Shown piece after piece: positions 12,010 through 24,794 of a stretch of 64,000 nt of DNA. Below the pieces are notes generated by a model, which was given only the letters and a program-made list of their open reading frames with translations, was not told the DNA's origin and did not search any database. The translations under genes were made by a program, and so were the position numbers. The DNA is taken from contig JAHREC010000012.1 of assembly GCA_020081605.1 (NCBI GenBank), positions 105,347 to 169,346 on the forward strand, given 5' to 3'. The stretch's first letter is position 1, and each line of letters opens with the position of its first letter. The DNA is from Albifimbria verrucaria (Eukaryota > Ascomycota > Sordariomycetes > Hypocreales > Stachybotryaceae).

Positions 12010-12273
12010 ATCTCCTTGAGCGCTTTAAGGAGCCGGAAATGTAGCGACGCCACAACATGTTAGTAATCGTATCAATACGAAAAGTAACACCTAGACGATC
12101 TTCAATAAGCTCAATAGACTGCTATTGCAATGTAGTATTAGGTAGCGACGCTAAATGTCAATACATATATCATCAGCCAATTTACTAGGCCTTCAATGTT
12201 ACCAGACTCCACCAGGTTATAATCACTTTCCTTGTCCGTAACATATTTGGCTCCTTAAAGCGCTCTAGGAGAT
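12010..12273. repeat. Inverted-repeat-ended element A (MITE-like)
   Basis: A 25-bp arm at 12010-12034 (ATCTCCTTGAGCGCTTTAAG and 5 more) is the reverse complement of 12249-12273 with one mismatch, enclosing a non-coding AT-rich core of about 214 bp. Size and structure fit a miniature inverted-repeat transposable element. Its right part shares the segment CAGCCAATTTACTAG, and weaker similarity beyond it, with element B at 13354-13588. I could not see a clear target-site duplication. Confidence 0.65.
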
Positions 12274-12483
12274 GGGACGAATAGCATTCCGATTAACGGA
12301 ATCGTATGGGTTTGCTTAGTCATTGTAGATCAACGTTCTCTTATTGACAAGTGATCCAGTACAGTGCAGTTGATGTCACCTACTCAGTCGGATCAGATCC
12401 ATGCCGTGTACAAGCGCTGTTACTTCACCTAAAAACAGTTTCGCAACACAAAATTACAAGCTGTGATCCATCCTTATCCTTTC

Positions 12484-13048
<565 letters not shown>

Positions 13049-13353
13049 TGCTGTAAAGGTGCTCGGTTAGTTCGAGATACCCAAGTTTTCAATCTTTTGG
13101 GTTTAAGAGATAGGGTAGGAGTCATACAGGAGGCACGATGCAAAGATAGAAGTTCCCGATATTTATTGTGAAGGAACTGGCGCGCCCTGGGTGGAATTTC
13201 ACATACACTAACCATAATGAGATTTTTTAACCTCTATGGCTTCATCATGAGACTAGCAATAATCACAGTTATTAACATCAAATTCGCCTGATAATATTTC
13301 GTCCACATGAACTCATGCGCCAAGCCTAGCAGGATACATGCCCATGCTCATTG

Positions 13354-13588
13354 ATCTCATAGAATGTGCGAAGGCTCCAACGCTGTACCAGTCCCCATAA
13401 CGTCTTAGTCAACATCTTAGTGTGTACATAAAGTAACTTAGTATTGCTCTATCTATGCTGGATATGCTATGTAGACATTCGTAAAATCACTAAATGCTGG
13501 GACTTCTATCACCAGCCAATTTACTAGCTTTCTTACGTCACTAGGTTCTCCCCGGTTGTAATTGGAGCCTTCGCACATTCAATGAGAT
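13354..13588. repeat. Inverted-repeat-ended element B (MITE-like)
   Basis: A 27-bp arm at 13354-13380 (ATCTCATAGAATGTGCGAAG and 7 more) is the reverse complement of 13562-13588 with one mismatch. Both elements begin ATCTC at their outer ends, are about 235-265 bp long and share an internal stretch around CAGCCAATTTACTAG (13511 here). Element B lies between the H3 variant and the SET gene. Arm sequences differ from element A beyond the first bases, so they may be diverged or different subfamilies. Confidence 0.65.
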
Positions 13589-13815
13589 ATGTATGAACCA
13601 TAAGTGTAAATATTGGTAGCCTTGGGTTGGAGCCATGTGGCTAGGCCTGCAATGCAAAAACAAATCGCCGCTCGATCTTGTTAGACATATAACGGATTAA
13701 TGTCTAATGTATTTCTATTCTAAATGATTTCGTATTGGTTTAGGGTAGGTGCAGCGAGATAGCCGTCACGTGATTTCGCACATGACAATGATAAATCTGC
13801 ATGTCATAGAGCCCA

Positions 13816-14992
13816 CTACGTCAAGGTCTCTGCCGTTTCGGGACCATTAACACAATTTTTAGAGCCACATAGACAACGCTGTCCTGGGGACCGCCAGTAT
13901 TCGTCCCCATACGACACCAAAATCCAGCTCCCTTTCTCGATGCGTCGGATCGCCTTGAGCATGACACGCCAACGCCCAGAAATCAGAATAGAGTCAAATA
14001 CACAATTTGGCTCGCAAGAATGATTCACTTTACGAACCCAGTTTCCCGATTTAAGTGGATGAATGAGACACCAAGAAACGTATTTCTTGTTTGCCGACAA
14101 ATCATTCCGTGCCAGTTCCGCGGCCCACCCGTCAGAGAATTGATTGAGGGGCGCAATCTCGCCAACAAGCTCACCCAGCAGCTCTCCCTTCTCATAGGTT
14201 ATAGTTGCTCGCACACCCTCCCCATTCCATCCCCAGTGTTACATATCTGGGGCTTGGCCGTGCTAACTTTTGTGCTGATACATGAACATCCCGGTCCTTT
14301 GCAGTATTCACAGGATCTCTGACCAGGAAATATGCCGGTCGGATCTTCACCCACGATGAACCCTGGGGCCCTTGCCAATTGGTATATTTGGCTTTAGTGA
14401 ATTTGTTCGTCTTAACCTCAGTGAAAACTTCGTTGTCCGGGTCTCGGTTCCATATCTGGTTTACGTATGGTGACGGCGGCTTTATGTTGCATTTTCTTAC
14501 CGCCCTGGATGCTTTAGACGGGTTCGAGGCATTGTTGTCTAGGACGTCTAGGTAGCGCCTCTTGATCCTCCCGGAGCGCTCGAAGTATCTCGGCTGGCCT
14601 AGAACACTTTGCCATTTCAACGGCCCTTTCTCGAACATTCCACCGTAGAACCGTATTTTGGAAGGGGTGGATATTCTCATCTTGCGAACGAGCTCGAGCA
14701 TGTCTGGATCATGTGGCTCTTGGGATGCACGTTGCCGAGATCGCCAATCATTGGCCTCGTATTTGCTAAATGTAGCTTTATTACCGCAAATCTAGTAATC
14801 GAGTTAATTATATTTGCATTGGCATGCGAGAGATGAACGTTAGAGGCTGACCAATGGAAATTGCATACCTGTATGTCCCTCGACGTGCTTAGCCAGCTGG
14901 GTCTTCCATTGACCACAGATACCACAAAGCCCGCCAACAAGATGGTAATTGTTATCGATATCTTGGTAATTTTGGTTTGCAACCACAGACAT
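13816..14992 (-). CDS. Zinc-finger / SET-domain protein (possible methyltransferase)
   Basis: The C-terminal exon holds a SET domain: GVRATITYEKGELLGELVGE, the cofactor and active-site motif NHSCEPNC, SYGDEYW, and a post-SET zinc cluster CLCGSKNC (CxCx4C). SET proteins transfer methyl groups from S-adenosylmethionine to lysine, usually on histones. Upstream (14701-14240) is a basic linker (IRFYGGMFEKG, GRIKRRYLDV). A probable first exon from 14992 has a C2H2-like finger CGICGQWKTQLAKHVEGH. The junction of linker and SET is a problem: the frames differ by one base at the four-C run 14231-14234. Either one base is surplus (giving VTLGWNGEGVRA) or an intron GTGAAT...GGGGAG removes the region and keeps frame. 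The first intron is also not fixed. It is transcribed toward the H3 variant, 767 bp away. The substrate residue cannot be read from sequence. Confidence 0.8.
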
Positions 14993-16816
14993 CCTAAGGA
15001 AAAAGAAGGATAACAAGGGGGCAAGGAGATTGAATTAAGACCAGAATAATTTCAGGACATCTCTCAGACCTCCTGGAAATCCTGAACCAATATTGAAAGC
15101 ACACTACAAAACATCTCTTCACAACCGCGATCGAGCTGGATAACATCTTAAATATGAAAGGAAGACGATAATTTCATCTTGCATCGGAGAACCCATTTCA
15201 CGTTTTGAAAGTGATTTGACGTTGGGCTACTCGGCAAAGCTGTCTGATCATCCAGTAAGTGGAACACCAATACTGGAAAGGGGAAAAGGGTAGTTTAGCG
15301 TCAGTTGTGGGTGAAAGTGGGCAGCAAAGCCTTGTTCTGTCGGCGGATGATGTGAACAGCCTTGAGATCGTGGTGGTGGGGTGGAACGCCTGCAGGGCCG
15401 ATGTGATGTAACCCAGGCGATGAATATGGACACGAGCGAAGTCGTTTTGATGCATACCCGACAGCTGAAAGCCTTATCGAGATTTGACGACTTGGATTTA
15501 TCCTACTGTACTGTATCCAAACGAAATGCGTCTCTGCACCTGTCACGAAGTCAAAGTCGACTGTACTTCAAGATGTGCTGATTCTTGATGTAAATTCGAG
15601 TCGCCACAGGAGCCTACATCAGCATCCCTTCGAGGGCAAGCGTTGGTCTCATGAAAAATGCATGCAGGCACCGGAATAGAAGCACGCATGCATGGCTTGC
15701 GTTTACCTATCCGTAACATCCGTGGACAATCAAGCAACGTGATCGTTTGCGGCTAACCGGAAAAAATTCATCTCCGAGTTTTTTCTGCTCGTCTATCCTG
15801 CGACCTGGTCTGTTGGTTGTGAGCACTCGAATGGTCGTGTTGGTTGGCATGATATTCACTTTACTCGCAAAGACCCACCTTGTGCAGGCCCATTCAAAGG
15901 CCTAAATGACGCTATATCCGCGGATGCAGGATGTACGAGCTAACATCTTGGACATATCTCCAAGAAGTGGCGAGGCACTATCACAAGCGCCGGAAGCCAT
16001 CCGCTGAACAGGGCACAAACGTGCGACGGTGCCCATGGTGGGTCGGTTTCTATACATCGCCGCCCGTTGCATAGTGCATTAGTTCCGGTCTAGTCCAATA
16101 CAGAACAGGAAAGTGTAGCGGCACTGTCATACATCATCTCGAATAAGGCACAAGCATATGTGGGGATGATCCACCGCAAGGGCAGTAGTTCACTTTCCCC
16201 CTTCCCCATGTCAGTGCTTTGCATATTTCTCAAATCATGTGATTTCCACAACATTGACAGGGGACGGAGACGGATATGAACAATGGGAAAGGAGAATGAG
16301 AGACAGAAGGGGCACAGGAGGTGGGGTGGGGAAAGACACGAAGCGGTAAGGGAGCAAGGTGGCATGCAGAATCGGCCCAACAGCATCGCCGTTGCACCCC
16401 TCTGTGTAAGAGCTAACTCATCTTACAGCCAATTACGTCAAAGGGTCCGATGGAAGGTTGATGATCTCGGCCTTCTCCTTCGTATCTAGGCCCGCTCACA
16501 GGATACATAGTCCATATCATATTCCGCAGCACGCTCCGCTTCAGGACGATACCCGGTCTGGAGCTGCTGTATCCTCGCGGAGCTCGAAAAAGGTAGGTCA
16601 GGTCCTGGAGATCGGCGCGCGGCTTACCCCGGCGCGGACCGTTAGTGTTCATTTCACATCAGTCGGGGAAGACCTGCCTTGCAGTAAAAAGTACTAGTCG
16701 ATGCATAAGGTTTAGTTCCATGTTGTAAGAGGAGAGCCTTGATTCGTCTGCGAGGTGGGCTAAGATGTTAGATTCGCTATCGTGAGTGGGAAGAGGTCAG
16801 GAAAAGTGGTGGGCAG
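14993..16816. other. Intergenic, 1.8 kb
   Basis: Only short overlapping frames on both strands, none with a domain or a codon pattern I would trust. It is less AT-rich than the other gaps. It may hold the promoter of the gene at 16.8-18.2 kb. Confidence 0.45.
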
Positions 16817-18250
16817 GTGAAGGCAAAATTTCGGGGAGAGATGAGATATAACAGGTTTAATAACCAGACACTACCTGGTCCCTGGAGAAAACCATGGAAG
16901 GCAGGACCCGTGCACTGCTTTTACTGCCCTTTATCGAGCTTGCAAAGACTATCTGTCGCAATGTCAAATATTTACGCTTCGCACTGCGATCAGAGACAAG
17001 TACAACAATGGGGCGGCCATTATAATACAGACTTCGATCTATATCCATACCTTCCCGCTGCCCATTCCTCTGCACCACTTTGGCCCCAGCTCCCCTTCTC
17101 CAATGACTTGGATGGCTATCGTAATGCTATACCAAGCACTTACCATGGTTCAGTCACACATTATCAAGCGCCAAGCGCTCCGTCATACCCAGTCTGCGAC
17201 TACACAGACGCAGTCTCTTGTTATGTATTGCCGATCGTGGAACCCAAGATGGAATATGGATATCCTGATGAATCAATCTCGTATCATGTTCCGGAGCCTT
17301 ACTACCCGCGCGGTGGTGGCACAGGCTTGGTTCCATATAATGCTGTCTACGACTCAGAACCAGCTGCCAACTTAGCACACGCCTCAATTGAAACACCCTA
17401 CTTTTATCAAGAACCAAAGTTTATGGAAAAACAGGCTGGGTTTGAAGCGAGCACGAATGAAAATCATCAGGAGGAGACAGATTCATCACATCGGCATTGC
17501 GAAAGTTGTACGTGTCAGAGCCACCCAGAAATGTGCTCTCCACAAAGCAACATCATCGCGAGCCCTTCACAGAAGCTCGATCATTTAAGCCCTGCAAGAA
17601 ACGCGTCTAGCCTGAGCTCGACACAAATGATACCCTACTCCAATCCTCTGCAGGGTACGTCAGACTCATGTCCTTCGCAAAGCTCCAATAGCCTAAGCCT
17701 TCCACAGACTATTCTTACCTCGAGACTTCCACAACACACAGCCAACCTGGACCCTTTGTTGGTCACGCGGTGCATCGAAACTTTACAGAGCACACTCCAC
17801 CCGGGAACCTTCAGCCTCAGAATGTTATGGAACACGTTCCGTTTGATCATTCCGAAAGGGTTGATTGTTTGCAAGGACCAGAAAATATATGGTGGTTGGA
17901 AATTCGGAATTGATCCAATGCTAGGAAAGAGGCTGCTGTCACTCCCCGCCGGCGACGTCTCCATATTCTACTGCAGTTTTGCCGAGATGCATCGGGTAAT
18001 TGCGAGATGTATTTACGGTATGCTATGGAAGGGGATGTCTTTTCGAGATTTTGCAGGACACAGCACGGCAGCAATAACATATTGCCTGGGAATCGAGGGC
18101 CAACGAAGAGTACTTGTAAGAAGGAGAGAAAAGAAAAGAAAAAGAAGGGAAAAAAAAAGGATAAAGAAAACGACAAAGAAAATAATACTGGTAGCCATCA
18201 GGAGATGCTTATATCTCTCCTGTGCCTCGGGCAAGATTGACGCCCAGTGA
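16817..18250 (+). CDS. Hypothetical Ser/Pro/Tyr-rich protein
   Basis: An open frame of 477 codons; an internal ATG at 16961 (MSNIYASHCDQRQ) is an equally good start and would give about 429 residues. The N-terminal half is low complexity, rich in Tyr, Pro and Ser (YLPAAHSSAPLWPQLPF, EPYYPRGGGTG), with a Cys/His patch HCESCTCQSHPEMC near residue 229. A better-ordered segment follows (LRMLWNTFRLIIPKGLIVCK, YGGWKFGIDPMLGKRLLSL) at about 345-390. The end is a Lys/Arg run (RREKKRKRREKKR) that could be a nuclear signal but could equally be intron read-through, since GTAATTG lies at about 17997. No family recognised. The composition resembles fungal regulatory proteins, which is only an impression. 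Confidence 0.5.
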   Translation: MKAKFRGEMRYNRFNNQTLPGPWRKPWKAGPVHCFYCPLSSLQRLSVAMSNIYASHCDQRQVQQWGGHYNTDFDLYPYLPAAHSSAPLWPQLPFSNDLDGYRNAIPSTYHGSVTHYQAPSAPSYPVCDYTDAVSCYVLPIVEPKMEYGYPDESISYHVPEPYYPRGGGTGLVPYNAVYDSEPAANLAHASIETPYFYQEPKFMEKQAGFEASTNENHQEETDSSHRHCESCTCQSHPEMCSPQSNIIASPSQKLDHLSPARNASSLSSTQMIPYSNPLQGTSDSCPSQSSNSLSLPQTILTSRLPQHTANLDPLLVTRCIETLQSTLHPGTFSLRMLWNTFRLIIPKGLIVCKDQKIYGGWKFGIDPMLGKRLLSLPAGDVSIFYCSFAEMHRVIARCIYGMLWKGMSFRDFAGHSTAAITYCLGIEGQRRVLVRRREKKRKRREKKRIKKTTKKIILVAIRRCLYLSCASGKIDAQ

Positions 18251-20058
18251 CGTGATCTTCTCGAGATAGCCCAACACGATGAATTATCATTCCTCGCAGC
18301 AACTCCTGGATTATTGGATACCCTGGTGCAGTGTTAAACACCTCTGATAAAGTCGAGGTCGCGAGCAATGGAGACAAATGGAAAGCCACAGGAGTCGGCG
18401 TGGCGCAAATCAGATCTATCCAAGCATCCCACCCGTAAGTCCACACATGCATTTAACATGATCTACACACCTGACTTCTCCACCTTGCAAATGCTCCTTT
18501 GTTCATTGCCATGGTCGAATTACCTTTGAAAACACATTTCCCCTCGCACGCTAAGGCTTGCCTCGATTCGGCGAACGCCGTCTTGCAGAGAAATTGACTG
18601 GATCGCTGCTCGGATTGTTTTCCATCTGGATGATCATGTCGCATCATTCGGTCTTTTTCATTATCCAGCCTGGCAGGTAGCCTTAGAGTGGAGAAGGCTG
18701 GAAAGGCGCCCCCTTCGCCAATGAATGCGACCAAGTGTCATGTGTGGCTTGGCGCCGAGAATGATGCTTTAAACGACTGCCTGTCTCCATGCCGGACGGA
18801 ATGCCTGGAGGCTCTTAGGCACATTCAGTGCCTCGCTTATAAAAAAAAAAACCCCACCCCCAATTTCGATCCGTCTTTACGGGGTGTCGCTTCCGGCGAA
18901 TTTCCATTCCACATCTTAAAGGTGAAGAGTAAGCTCGTCAAAGACAAGCTCTGTGCTGTCGTGTTCTTTTGTCTTAGCATTTAACTATGGTGATGGCAGT
19001 CTGAAACTATAGGTATTTCTGATCTGGGAAATCTGATGTAAGTAGAATAATTAATGACCATGACTTTTCGTCACTTGTTCAAGCGTTTGTTAGATTCTAT
19101 AATTCTCACGAAGCGTCCACGGGGTATGGAGGGCAGCGAAGTAAGGACTTGAATAACTAGCAGCTTGCCTGAAATTACCGTCTCCAGTCACTAACTTTAG
19201 TGGGATGCCAAGCACACGACAAGATGCACATTGAATTAATGTAGCCCCTCTCCTCCCTCTCCTCTCCACCACTAAAAAAAAAGGTTCTCAATCTTAATGC
19301 GCAATGTGAGTCAACCTTGTCCTTGCTGTACTTCGGCGCTAAGGATAGTAAACGATCTCGAATGCCCATGATTCTTGCTCCTTGCTCCTTGCTTCTTTCT
19401 TCTTTCTTCTTCCATCTTCCGCGAAACGGGTATTTAACAAAAGAGCCCCACACTGGATAGCCACATTGTACAGTGCTATAGCAAGGTGGGCAGTTAAGCG
19501 AGACACCTGAGCTAATGCAGGGCTTACGGCGTGTGCACGGCCTGTGGGGAAGTGTAAATCGTGGCAATCAGGGCGAAGATGTCCACTTCAATCAGCTTGG
19601 GTGGGGTGTTTCCTGGCCCGCCCCGTTGCCCGTGACATATCTGGATATAACACATCTTTAGCAGCTGAAGAAAGAAGCAAGGAATTTCCTTGAAGGGCTT
19701 CGACTCATTTCGACTCGACAAATGGAGGTATATCCGACCGTTATCCCCACGACAATAGCCCGAAAGCGGTAAGATTTATGCGCAGCTGATGGGTCGCGCC
19801 AGATAATTTCTCGTAACGATACCAGCACCCACTCACATCAAGAAGAGAGCCACATGTGCACACTCGGTAGTGGGTATCGGCACAATACGATACGCACAAT
19901 TGATGCGTCTAAAATCTCAGACTAGACTAACCGTGCCTCTAGTTGGCACAGGACAGGGAAAGGTGCTGCAGGAGTGATTCATCTCTGCACTATAAGCCCG
20001 ATGTGTGCCGTAGGGGCCATTCCATCTTCACAACGGCTGCTCATTTATGTCAAATGTC
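18251..20058. other. Intergenic, 1.8 kb
   Basis: No gene supported. There is an A-run at 18841-18850 and pyrimidine-rich tracts near 19385-19410 (cttgcttctttcttctttc). Short frames here look spurious. Confidence 0.45.
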
Positions 20059-21586
20059 TCATTCTTCCACACATGACACGCGGCCGAGGAGAGCAGGCAT
20101 ATAGCCCAGATAAGATGCTGACGTCACATGTTCAGACACCTCTGCGTCGCTCAGACGATTTGTTAAAAGCACTTCCAAGATCTTCTGAACATGGTCTGGC
20201 GAGTTGAGCCATTGATCCCGAGGTGTTAACTCAAGAATGATATTAAATACATAGAGAATCTGGTAGATTCTAGGATAGATTCTCAATACCTCTTCCTGAG
20301 GTTTTCCTTTGACTTCCTTCCACTTCCCAAGTATCGAGGCAAGTATGTAAGGGGTGTAGAAATGCCCGAAGCAAGAAGGAGAAATGCCACAGCTGGATGA
20401 CCATGCCGAGGCGATAGAATTCCACTAAGAAAGCACTCAAATGTTGACTTCCCACCTGAGAAACTCATGATACTAGTGTTCCCCGGTGATATTCTGAAGG
20501 TCGTGGCACGAGACCTGAGCCCTAATTCTCTAGCGAAAGCCAAAGCTGCTCTATCTCGCTCACTCCATGCAAGTTCGCGGTCGAGTATGAAGTTTAACGT
20601 CATTTCAGTCAGCATGGGAAACCGTCCAAAGATCTGAGCGCCGGCTCGTACCAACGCTAATGCTATGCCGAATTGTCCGTTGATGCAAGCCTGGGCTAAT
20701 GGTCGTCTGACGAGGCCACACGCCACCGTCAAGGAGCGCTTCGCGTCTACGTCGAAGCCTGAATCGATAAGATCAGAGACGATTGACTTACATCCGGAGC
20801 TAGCGTTAACAGCATAAGTGAGGGCACAAGACGTTTCCACCTGATCACGATTCATATGGCAAATAATGTCGAATGCATTTGCTGCTGCTGCCAGATTAAT
20901 ACCACTGTCTGGCCAACAAGTTCGGCCGAGGTCTTCGATGAGTGATCGGTGGTTCTTTAAAGGCTGAATCATGTAGGATTCGAAACCTTCAAGCTGTTCC
21001 AAGTCTGGCTCGTCTAGGGCTAACAGATCTTTTCGAAAACCCTCAGCGCTTTGCATATATGTCGAATGCTGGCAAGAGAGGCCTGGAACAAACAGGTTGC
21101 GATTGCGGGTTCTTTGGCCCATAGCGCACCGAAAAGGGCGCTATGCTTTGCCAAGTATCTCTTCGTCGAATGCTCGAAAGGAATTTCGATCGTGGACTGG
21201 GCGTAGAGATTGATGCCTTTGGCCAGGAGATGTTTTACAACAGTGGCGTGTCCCATCACAGCGGCTGCATAAAGTAGCGTTGCCCGAAATTTCAGGTGTC
21301 CCATTCGAGTGAGCTTCTTGAATTGGGCGTTAAACTCCTGTTCGAGGTTCGCATCTGCTCTCTCTGCGTTGTCTATCACCGCAATGATACTTTCTTCGTC
21401 TGTGTATCTTTCAATGGCGATTATAATGGATGACGTGTTACAACACTTGACATTTCGTTTGTAAAGAAAGGTATTAAGCAAGGAGTGCAGCGTCTTGCAG
21501 GTGAGAATCAGTTTGTTGAGAGAGGCATCATTGCAGAATTGTGCAATCATAAGCTGGATCTCGGGAGGCAGTTTGCGTTGTAGCAT
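20059..21586 (-). CDS. F-box / ankyrin-repeat protein (frameshifted)
   Basis: The start MLQRKLPPEIQLMIAQFC with LNKLILTCKTLHSLLN is an F-box of the type found in fungal F-box-ankyrin proteins. Ankyrin units follow: LLYAAAVMGHATVVKHLLAK, then LTYAVNASSGCKSIVSDLID, then RPLAQACINGQFGIALALVR. Together they suggest a ubiquitin-ligase substrate adaptor. Two single-base losses separate the frames. One is near 21080-21083, where FQA should continue into LSCQHSTYMQSAEGF. The other is in the short T runs at 20302-20310, where GRKSKG should continue into KPQEEVLRIYPRIY. With one base restored at each, about 508 residues read through to the stop near 20059. The good preservation outside these points makes a recent lesion or a sequencing indel more likely than long decay. 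Confidence 0.7.
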
Positions 21587-23589
21587 AGCTAACCATAATA
21601 TCGTCGAAATGGTTTACGGTATGTGTACGTGCAACATACAGGAGAAAGTTAACTGTGCCTCTTCTTATACATATATGCTCCGTAACTTTGGGATCCTTGT
21701 GTATGGCTCGAGACGCTTACCTTTTGCCCCCTACTGAATCGGACCTGGCTTATTTTCGCCTACTTCCCATAAGCCCTCGTTACGCTGCCAGTGTGTTATT
21801 CACTTAATTTCTACTGTAATTTCCTTTCATGCAAACTTGTGCCTATGGTTCAGTTGCGCTGTAAATCTAGAGTCTTTTGCTGCATTATCGTATGCCCTGC
21901 TGCTCCCCGCAGGTTACGTTCAGTCTCTTCTTGTTATATGAAAAAATCTGGGTGTTTGGCACATGGAAAGTTCAACTTTTGGGATTTTGTTAATCTGACA
22001 CTTTTTGGGGGTAGTTCTATTTGAGATAAGAAACTGCGTGTATCTGTATATGAATCTGCATTTCTCCTTTGTTTGGCTGAACTATCATGGAGTTTCTTTA
22101 ACCACGAGACATCTTCATACTTGGAAATCAACAGAGCATCGACGATATTTGGATCTCACTGAAAATGCGTGAGTATATGACCATTTCCCTCTGTGGTTAT
22201 ACCTTTCAGATGTATTACGATGGAAGGGATGAACGTTGCATGAAGATCGCCAACTCGATGGGGAGCCTGCCGCTGAGGGTGACCGTGAAGCTCTGTTCTG
22301 GGCGAACATATTGTTTTCAGGTATATTGACCCTATTCGCATTATTTCAACACAGATAATTAACCCAGCCGTATCCTAGAGTGGGCCGGAGTCGACTGATG
22401 TGGTAGATATTGGGCGCGATAACGATAAAACTAAAGGATACATGGCCCTTCACAGTATATACTACTGAGTATGTATGTTGATCATGGTTGTTCACTAGTT
22501 GTTAGGCCAGGATCTCGCGGGTCGCCCTGAAGCTAATAAAAACTCGGCCACCTTTCCCTGGTATGGATGAGAGTGCCTTGAAGGCATCATTGCACAGTAT
22601 CAATACCTTGATATTTCTTATTCCGTGGGGAAATGGGAATCCCTTATGAAAGTCTTTCTTGTAATGTACAACACACGTTTGAAGCGCTCATCCATCTCGT
22701 AATGTAGCATCATCACTCAAGAGGCACCATGTTCCGCCTTTGGATGATGTGAGTTTGCGAGGGGTTCTATACAGTGCTTGTTTCTCGTATCTAGACCAAA
22801 ATTCATCGAAAAGCTTCACCCTTCCATTATGCGCTACACCCACCCTCGCAAAAGTGAAAACTGTAAGATGTACCCTGCGTGTAGAGTCCTTAGCCATATC
22901 AAGCTAGTTTATTCATGTTCATTCAGTTCATCCAGTTCATCCATCTAACCCCGGCTGGGGTCTCTGCGTACAGCCTAGCTCCAATTTACTTAGCGTTTAT
23001 TTACCGTCTCTTGTGCGGATATCACCATTTCTGTTATATGTAGTAGTGCAGAAAAGGTCCGGTATCGTGGTAAAGTGCTGGCTACGGAAGATTTAGACAC
23101 CCTTCAGCAATTTTTGCAGCACATAGAGTTGAATTTACCGGGGTTTCATCGAAACCTGTCAGTTTAAGAGTATAGTATAAGTGCCATTCCTTCTCATATC
23201 CTGTCAGCAATCGAACGCCAAGCCAAGCTTTACTATACGGTAAAGGCGCATGACAGCTTCAACATAGAATGGATTGATGTATACAGCGTATCTTGCATAT
23301 CACCTTACGGACTTTGAACCTGCAAATATATGGGAGGATATACGAGCGGTCTCACCGTCTCACCCCTCCCCACTACTAACTGAAAACTCAGATGGGGGTT
23401 TTTGTTAAATGGAAGTGATGGCTTGTAGATGAACCATGACCTACTTCCCGGTTTGGAGCTAAAGCCGTTTGACTCTAGAAAAGATAAAAATCGGCCAGAC
23501 ACTGCCTCAACAAGCTATCACTTTGTCGTAATGACCCATTATGCTCCATCAACCAGTTCCTTTACGTAGGGCCCATTTCAATCTGCAAC
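21587..23589. other. Intergenic, 2 kb
   Basis: No gene supported. A short imperfect tandem repeat (ttcattcagttcatccag) lies near 22918-22945. The last few hundred bases must contain the terpene synthase promoter. Confidence 0.45.
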
Positions 23590-24794
23590 ATGTCAGAGGT
23601 ACAATGTGGGAAAAGCTCACCGCCCAAAATCCAACGCGTAGACGTTATGTTGAAAGATCGTGGCATATCACTAGGGGTAAGTTTGTATTGCTTGCATCTC
23701 CTCCTACACGAAGTCGATGTCTTACTATCATGAACAGTTTGACATAATAGACTATGGGCTATCTTCCTCTCTCCGATCGGGTGTGTTCGAGACCAGGGCG
23801 GCTCAGGACATGCTGCTTGCACACACACGATTTAAGCAATCCCTGTCTAGAAGTGCAAGCAACTCCTCCAAAGATCAATGCAAGGCTGAGCTAGACGCCA
23901 TTGAAGTTCTATTCAGTGGAAACCTAAACGAAGACATAAGCATTGCGTTCACGGCTTGGTTGGCATTCGCCTGCGCGATGGATGATACCCTCGAGACACT
24001 GCCACCAGAGCTGGGCGAACAGGTCCTTGAGGAATGCATTGTGATTTGCAATGAATACACCAAAGACAAGTGCAAAAACGGTATGTGACATGTAGCTTTG
24101 ATAATGTATGGAATGGGACTGATACGGTAGGTTACTAGCGAGCGCAGACTGCAAGGTCGGAACGGAGGACAGGATCCAGCATCTCACTAGAACACTTCTT
24201 GCCCACTGTAAGCAGCACCTGTCGGAGTCAAGCATGGAAGCATTCCGTGAAGCGGTGTGCCTTGTTTTTCTAGCTCACATCAAGGAATGCCATTTCCTGC
24301 GACGAGATATACCTAACGATTTCGATACCTATATGTCTGTTCGCAGGCGGACGATCTCTCTGGATCCGTTCTTTGAAATAGTCAAGTGCGAAATGTTACC
24401 GGAAGAAATGCGAAGACATACTCACTGGTCCAAGCTGCAAGACGCGATATGCCGGGCGGCTGGGCTTCAAAACGACCTTATCGGGCTGGAGAGGGATCTG
24501 GCAGATGCCGAGGAGCTGAATGCCGTGGTGATCTTGATGAGGTGCGAAGGCCAACAAACTGCCGCTTCCGAGCTGAACATGATGGCCTTGGCGGGGTGTG
24601 TCAAGAGGGTTAATGACGAATACAATAAGATGGTGGCAGTGGCCGCTGGTGTTGTTGAGGAAATTTACGAGGCCACAGAAGTAAAGGTGCGAGATCGCGT
24701 GATGGAAGTAGCGAGGCATATTTCTCTTTTATGCAGAACGCACCTTGAGTGGTGTACTTCGGCCAAGAGGTATAAAATTAGCAGTGCAGCTTGA
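23590..24794 (+). CDS. Class I terpene synthase (sesquiterpene-cyclase-like)
   Basis: Three exons (23590-23676, 23738-24080, 24139-24794) with introns of 61 and 58 nt in matching phases give an uninterrupted 361-residue protein. Class I synthases ionise prenyl diphosphates with three Mg ions and cyclise the cation. All landmarks are present: the aspartate-rich motif DDTLE at 111-115, a diphosphate-sensor arginine in SVRRRTISLDPF (about 211-214), an NSE-type motif NDLIGLERD at 255-263, and the terminal RY pair at 354-355. The NSE motif is unusual, with Gly where Ser/Thr is normal and Asp in place of the final Glu. The first ATG (MSEVQCGKSS) is chosen because it is in phase with the first intron. 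No P450 or regulator adjoins it; the nearest P450 relics are about 15-20 kb away. The product cannot be predicted. Confidence 0.92.

Noticed and set aside
18110..18200. Lys/Arg-rich tail as a genuine nuclear localisation domain
   Set aside because: It comes from an A/G-rich low-complexity stretch and may be intron or 3' UTR read-through.
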